A stretch of 64,000 bases of DNA from DASXHY01 sp036272195 (lineage in GTDB: Bacteria; Verrucomicrobiota; Verrucomicrobiia; Limisphaerales; DASXHY01). Positions 60,904 to 64,000 of this stretch are shown here, piece by piece (within the stretch, counting starts at the first letter, position 1; every line of letters begins with the position of its first letter). The notes under the pieces are model-generated. The model was not told the DNA's origin. It ran no database searches and saw only the letters and a list, made by a program, of their open reading frames with translations. The DNA lies in contig DATAZE010000049.1 in NCBI GenBank assembly GCA_036272195.1, positions 62,001-126,000 of the forward strand, in the 5' to 3' direction. The position numbers and the translations under genes are program-made.

Positions 60904-61293
60904 ATGACCTACCAGCGCTTCGAAGACTTGCCGGTGTGGCAGGAGGCTGCGAGGCTTTATGAACTTGCTGACGATTTCCTTGAAAACGTTCCACCGCGAA
61001 TGCGCCACTCCTTTCGTGATCAATTTGAACGCGCGGTCTTATCCGTTTCCAACAACATAGCCGAGGGCTTTGAACGAGGCACAACGAATGAACTGCTGCA
61101 ATTCATTTATATTGCTCGCGGTTCGGCGGGTGAAGTTCGCTCGATGCTTTGTTTGCTTCTTCGGCGCTCCTGGGCCGGGCATTTGAAATCCATCGCGGAA
61201 AACTGCTCGCGGCAATTGCGCGGCTGGGCCAATTCATTGCAAAACTCTGACATCAAGGGCCAGCGACATTTGAACAATCGCGTCCGCGCGTAG
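60904..61293 (+). CDS. Four-helix-bundle protein (S23-type)
   Basis: A 129-residue helical protein. It starts with TYQRFEDLPVWQEAARLYELADDF and contains FRDQFERAVLSVSNNIAEGFERGTTNELLQFIYIARGSAGEVRSMLC, the conserved core of the four-helix-bundle family related to the protein encoded by 23S rRNA intervening sequences. Here it stands alone, not in an rRNA gene. The C-terminal 30 residues are basic and less conserved. The role is unknown, though these genes occur widely in variable loci with repeat flanks, as they do here. Confidence 0.85.
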   Translation: MTYQRFEDLPVWQEAARLYELADDFLENVPPRMRHSFRDQFERAVLSVSNNIAEGFERGTTNELLQFIYIARGSAGEVRSMLCLLLRRSWAGHLKSIAENCSRQLRGWANSLQNSDIKGQRHLNNRVRA

Positions 61294-61379
61294 GGGGAAC
61301 AGAAAAGAAAGGCGATTGCGGTTCAAAAGAAGTTGTTGGAGAATTTACCCGAGAACCATCCGTTGCGTCGAAATCGTGA

Positions 61380-61448
61380 TGAGTCTGAAATTTGAAAAAT
61401 ATTAAAATCCGGAATTTCAAATCTCAAATTTGAACTTTTAATTTAAAT
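61380..61448. repeat. AAATTTGAAATTTCAAAT repeat, right of the four-helix-bundle gene
   Basis: CTGAAATTTGAAAAAT and GGAATTTCAAATCTCAAATT match the left flank (60740-60862) in inverse arrangement. The four-helix gene plus flanks may have been inserted as a unit between proC and the transporter gene. Confidence 0.7.
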
Positions 61449-62684
61449 ATGAGTTTCCCGACACCTACTGCACGGCAAGCGCATCTTTTCTGGGCCGCGT
61501 TGAGCGCGCTGGCGGTCGGGGTCATCGGTGGACTTTTGTTTTTGTTGATTTGGGGATTGGGTCATGCGCTGGACGTGTTGTCGCCGGTGCTCTGGCCATT
61601 GGCAGTGGCGGGAGTCATCGCTTACCTGCTGGATCCGGTCGTGGACTATTTCGAGCGCAAGGGCCTTTCCCGCTCGCGCGCCATCGTCAGCGTGTTCGCG
61701 CTCGCGCTGGTCATTGTCCTCGGTGTGCTGGCGAATATTGCTCCCCCAATTGTGCATCAGACCCGGGAGTTTGCCGCCAACGCGCCGAAAATTATTAAAA
61801 AAACAGAGGACGCGGTGGAGAAGTGGGCAGAGAACCCGCCCACGTGGGCGCAAAAATGGCTTAAGTCCGAGTCCACCCCGACTGAAACGCCCGCGTCCGA
61901 AGGGTCGGTGACAAATGAGCCCTCTTCTCTGAGCGATACCAATGCCCCGGCCACGACCGCGACCGCGAATCATCCGGGGTTAAGTGGAACCGCCCTCGGC
62001 GAAAAAGCATTGGATTCGATTACCCAGTGGCTGAAGGACCTGCTGCCCAGGGCGGGCTCCTGGGTCGCGGCGTCGTTTGCGTTAATCGCCGGCCTGGCGC
62101 TGGTGCCGATATACGCGTTTTACCTGTTGCTGGAAAAGCGCGGCATCCAGTCCAAGTGGACCAATTATCTTCCGCTGAAAGATTCCACCTTCAAAGACGA
62201 ACTCGTTTTTATTCTTCAGTCCATCAATGATTACATGATCGCTTTCTTTCGCGGGCAGGTGTTGGTGGCCATCTGCGACGGCATCTTGTACGGGATCGGT
62301 TTTCTTCTCATCGGACTGCCTTACGCAATTCTGCTCGGGGCGGCAGCGATTGTCCTCACGATTGTCCCTTTCATTGGCGCGATTATTATTTTCGTCGTCG
62401 CCATGATCATTGCGCTGGTCCAGTTCGGCGATTGGAAGCATCCGTTGCTAGTGCTGCTGGTATTCGGAATCGTGCAGACGCTGGAAGGCGTGGTGATTTC
62501 ACCGCGCATCATGCGGGGTCGCGTCGGTTTGCATCCGCTCACCATCATCGTTGCGGTCATGGCGGGAACCACGCTCCTCGGCGGATTGCTAGGCGGTGTG
62601 CTGGCCATTCCGCTCACGGCAGTCTTACGCGTGCTGATGGCGCGCTACGTGTGGAAACGTCCTTTACCCAAAGAAACCTCGTGA
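61449..62684 (+). CDS. AI-2E family transporter
   Basis: A 411-residue membrane protein of the TqsA/YdiK/PerM (AI-2E) type. About eight helices: first pair near residues 13-35 and 45-65, others around 215-235, 270-330 and 345-390. The charged segment VVDYFERKGLSRSRAI near residue 66, the YAILLGAAAIVLTIVPFIGAIIIF segment near 290, and GVVISPRIMRGRVGLHPLTIIVAVMAGTTLLGGLLGGVLAIPLTAVLRVL near the C-terminus are typical. Residues 120-190 form a Thr/Ser/Pro-rich soluble loop not usual in short family members. Role: exporter of small molecules or proton/Na+ antiporter; substrate unknown. Confidence 0.9.
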   Translation: MSFPTPTARQAHLFWAALSALAVGVIGGLLFLLIWGLGHALDVLSPVLWPLAVAGVIAYLLDPVVDYFERKGLSRSRAIVSVFALALVIVLGVLANIAPPIVHQTREFAANAPKIIKKTEDAVEKWAENPPTWAQKWLKSESTPTETPASEGSVTNEPSSLSDTNAPATTATANHPGLSGTALGEKALDSITQWLKDLLPRAGSWVAASFALIAGLALVPIYAFYLLLEKRGIQSKWTNYLPLKDSTFKDELVFILQSINDYMIAFFRGQVLVAICDGILYGIGFLLIGLPYAILLGAAAIVLTIVPFIGAIIIFVVAMIIALVQFGDWKHPLLVLLVFGIVQTLEGVVISPRIMRGRVGLHPLTIIVAVMAGTTLLGGLLGGVLAIPLTAVLRVLMARYVWKRPLPKETS

Positions 62685-63475
62685 GTGTCCCTCCGTCATC
62701 TTCTGAACGTGACCCGACCAATCGTTTTTCTTCTCGCGTGGAGAATTACGTGCGTTTTCGGCCCGGCTATCCCAGGGAAATTCTCGGCTTGCTGGAAACA
62801 GAATGCGGGCTGGCCAAAAACTCAATCATCGCGGACATCGGTTCCGGCACGGGGAAATTGGCGGAACTGTTCCTCGCGAACGGTTATCGCGTGTACGGTG
62901 TAGAGCCGAATCGTGAAATGCGCGAGGCGGGCGACCGATTGCTAAGTGGCTTTCCAAACTTCGGGAGCATTGCGGCAACCGCCGAGGATACAGGCTTCCC
63001 CCGCGCCAGCGTTGATTTCGTGACGGCCGGCCAGGCCTTTCATTGGTTTGATCGCGAACGTTGTCGAAAGGAATTCGCGCGCATTTTAAAATCAAGCGGC
63101 TGGATTGTGCTCATTTGGAATGATCGGCAGACGGACGCCACTGCATTTCTGGCCGAATACGAAAAACTGCTCAAAACCTACGCCACGGATTACTCCAAGG
63201 TGGATCACAAACAAATTGACGATGAGGTGGTGCGGAAATTTTTTGGCCAGGCACCGGCCAAAAAATTATTTCCCAGCAGGCAGGAATTTGATTTTGAAGG
63301 CTTGAAAGGCCGCTTGCTTTCCTCCTCCTATGCTCCGGAAAAAGGCCAGCGCGGCCACTCAGAAATGCTTCGCGATCTCGAAACACTCTTCAACAAGCAT
63401 CAGGAAGGCGGCCATGTCCAATTCCTTTACGACACGGTCGTGTATTACGGGCAATTGGATCATAGAGGCGGCTGA
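62681..63475 (+). CDS. Class I SAM-dependent methyltransferase
   Basis: A 264-residue methyltransferase. It starts at GTG 62681, whose GTGA overlaps the transporter stop (62682-62684), so translational coupling is likely. The opening NRFSSRVENYVRFRPGYP is the beginning of the UbiE/Tam-like group. Motif I is IADIGSGTGKLAELF near residue 51; VTAGQAFHWFDRERCRKEFARILKSSGWIVLIWNDR near residue 115 covers motifs III-V. The substrate is unknown; closely similar proteins include trans-aconitate-type and small-molecule methyltransferases. Confidence 0.85.
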   Translation: MSVPPSSSERDPTNRFSSRVENYVRFRPGYPREILGLLETECGLAKNSIIADIGSGTGKLAELFLANGYRVYGVEPNREMREAGDRLLSGFPNFGSIAATAEDTGFPRASVDFVTAGQAFHWFDRERCRKEFARILKSSGWIVLIWNDRQTDATAFLAEYEKLLKTYATDYSKVDHKQIDDEVVRKFFGQAPAKKLFPSRQEFDFEGLKGRLLSSSYAPEKGQRGHSEMLRDLETLFNKHQEGGHVQFLYDTVVYYGQLDHRGG

Positions 63476-63514
63476 GAGCTTGCCCCAGGTTAAAGATGGC
63501 GTTATTTTTTGTCC

Positions 63515-63733
63515 ATGATAGCCGCAGTCGAAATCGAACGGATGAGCCTCCCACAAAAGCTTGAAGCCATGGAACTCATCTGGAAATCCCTGGCTGCGGA
63601 CGCCGAACGATTGCAGTCGCCACGCTGGCACAAAACCATTCTTGAAAGCCGGTTAGCGAAAGTAGAAGCCGGAAAGGGCAAATTTCTAACTGTGGCGCAG
63701 CTCAAGAAGCGGCTGGCGAAACGGTCAAAATGA
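63515..63733 (+). CDS. Antitoxin, CHP02574-type addiction module component
   Basis: A 72-residue protein. AVEIERMSLPQKLEAMELIWKSLAAD near the N-terminus is the usual opening of the family of addiction-module antitoxins, and the C-terminus is Lys/Arg-rich (AQLKKRLAKRSK). The ATG at 63515 is chosen; a TTG at 63509 would add two residues. The stop overlaps the next gene's start (ATGA at 63730-63733). Small size, overlap and the partner all support a toxin-antitoxin pair in the usual antitoxin-first order. Such antitoxins bind both the toxin and their own operator. Confidence 0.8.
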   Translation: MIAAVEIERMSLPQKLEAMELIWKSLAADAERLQSPRWHKTILESRLAKVEAGKGKFLTVAQLKKRLAKRSK

Positions 63734-64000
63734 GAAACGTTTTCGTTCTCGTTGAAGCAGCTGAAGACATCGAGAACGCCAGCGACTTTTACGACGCGCA
63801 AGAGCCCGGCATAGGAAGTTACTTTGCTGATTCACTTCTAGCCGACATCGAAAGCCTGGCTCTTTATCACGGAATCCATTTTCGACAGTTTGGCTTTTTC
63901 CGAATGCTTGCCCATCGTTTCCCTTTCGGCATCTATTATCGCGAAACAAAAACGGAAACACAGGTGTTCGCGGTATTGGATCTGCGTCGCAATCCAAGTT
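63730..64000 (+). CDS. ParE/RelE-family toxin (partial, cut by window end)
   Basis: ATG at 63730 lies in the ATGA overlap with the antitoxin stop. The 90 codons seen include EAAEDIENASDFYDAQEPGIGSYFADSLLADIESL and FRMLAHRFPFGIYYRETKTETQVFAVLDLRRNP, the fold and C-terminal sequence of the ParE/RelE toxin superfamily. Usual toxins are about 95-100 residues, so only a few codons are missing. Target (gyrase or mRNA) is not known from this stretch. Confidence 0.8.
   Translation, partial: MRNVFVLVEAAEDIENASDFYDAQEPGIGSYFADSLLADIESLALYHGIHFRQFGFFRMLAHRFPFGIYYRETKTETQVFAVLDLRRNPS

Overview
The window looks like a chromosomal segment of a free-living Gram-negative bacterium, most probably a verrucomicrobium of the Limisphaerales/Pedosphaera type. 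This placement is inference. It rests on an EboE-EboC pair, an S1-type sulfatase and an alpha-L-rhamnosidase, three ECF sigma-factor loci of which two are fused to membrane domains, eukaryote-like group III ornithine decarboxylase, and many families of palindromic intergenic repeats, some of which run into coding regions. Genes are dense (about 58), on both strands, with moderately high G+C. No phage, CRISPR array or complete insertion sequence was seen.

Layout. 1-6.7 kb: end of a DHA2-type drug exporter, the lutABC lactate-oxidation operon, smpB, rpoZ, a polyprenyl diphosphate synthase and a TPR protein. 6.8-11.6 kb: an assimilatory sulfate operon read leftwards, cysI-cysH-cysD-cysN, with a recognisable promoter and a palindromic operator, divergent from a NifS-like cysteine desulfurase. 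12.9-15.1 kb: eboE and eboC homologues (UbiA prenyltransferase plus TIM-barrel protein), without the rest of the ebo cluster. 15.2-18.2 kb: RbsD-like mutarotase, a methyltransferase and rpsA. 18.2-19.1 kb is non-coding. 19-31 kb is the accessory part: sulfatase, sigma factor fused to a glycine-rich membrane domain, TPR protein, YjbQ, a membrane-tethered sigma factor with an adjacent paralogue of its C-terminal domain, cupin, a Cys-rich protein and the rhamnosidase. Two copies of a 176-177 bp TA-flanked hairpin element (MITE-like) lie in this part. 31-39.5 kb: aldo/keto reductase, hrpA, tRNA-Gly, ffh, a structured leader with a terminator, and ornithine/diaminopimelate-type decarboxylase. 39.5-42.3 kb: a three-gene ECF sigma operon. 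42.9-47.7 kb: acs, a large secreted multidomain protein and a small membrane protein. 47.8-51.8 kb: sugar isomerase, rpsU, an H-box-only protein, a Spy/CpxP-like protein, a 38-residue membrane peptide and a GntP permease. 51.9-60.7 kb: Gfo/Idh oxidoreductase, zinc alcohol dehydrogenase, apgM, CHASE3-PAS sensor, ygfZ, D-isomer 2-hydroxyacid dehydrogenase and proC. 60.9-64 kb: four-helix-bundle protein, AI-2E transporter, methyltransferase and a toxin-antitoxin pair cut by the window end.

Functionally, the window couples central housekeeping (translation, SRP, RNA helicase, sulfate assimilation, isoprenoid precursor) with a polysaccharide-degrading lifestyle (sulfatase, rhamnosidase, sugar oxidoreductases and isomerases, GntP uptake). 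The best candidates for undescribed biology are the tethered sigma factor plus stand-alone paralogue (24.2-26.8 kb), the riboswitch-like leader before the decarboxylase (38.1-38.26 kb), the MITE-like pair, and the reduced EboE-EboC unit. All functions are read from sequence by eye; no database search was run.
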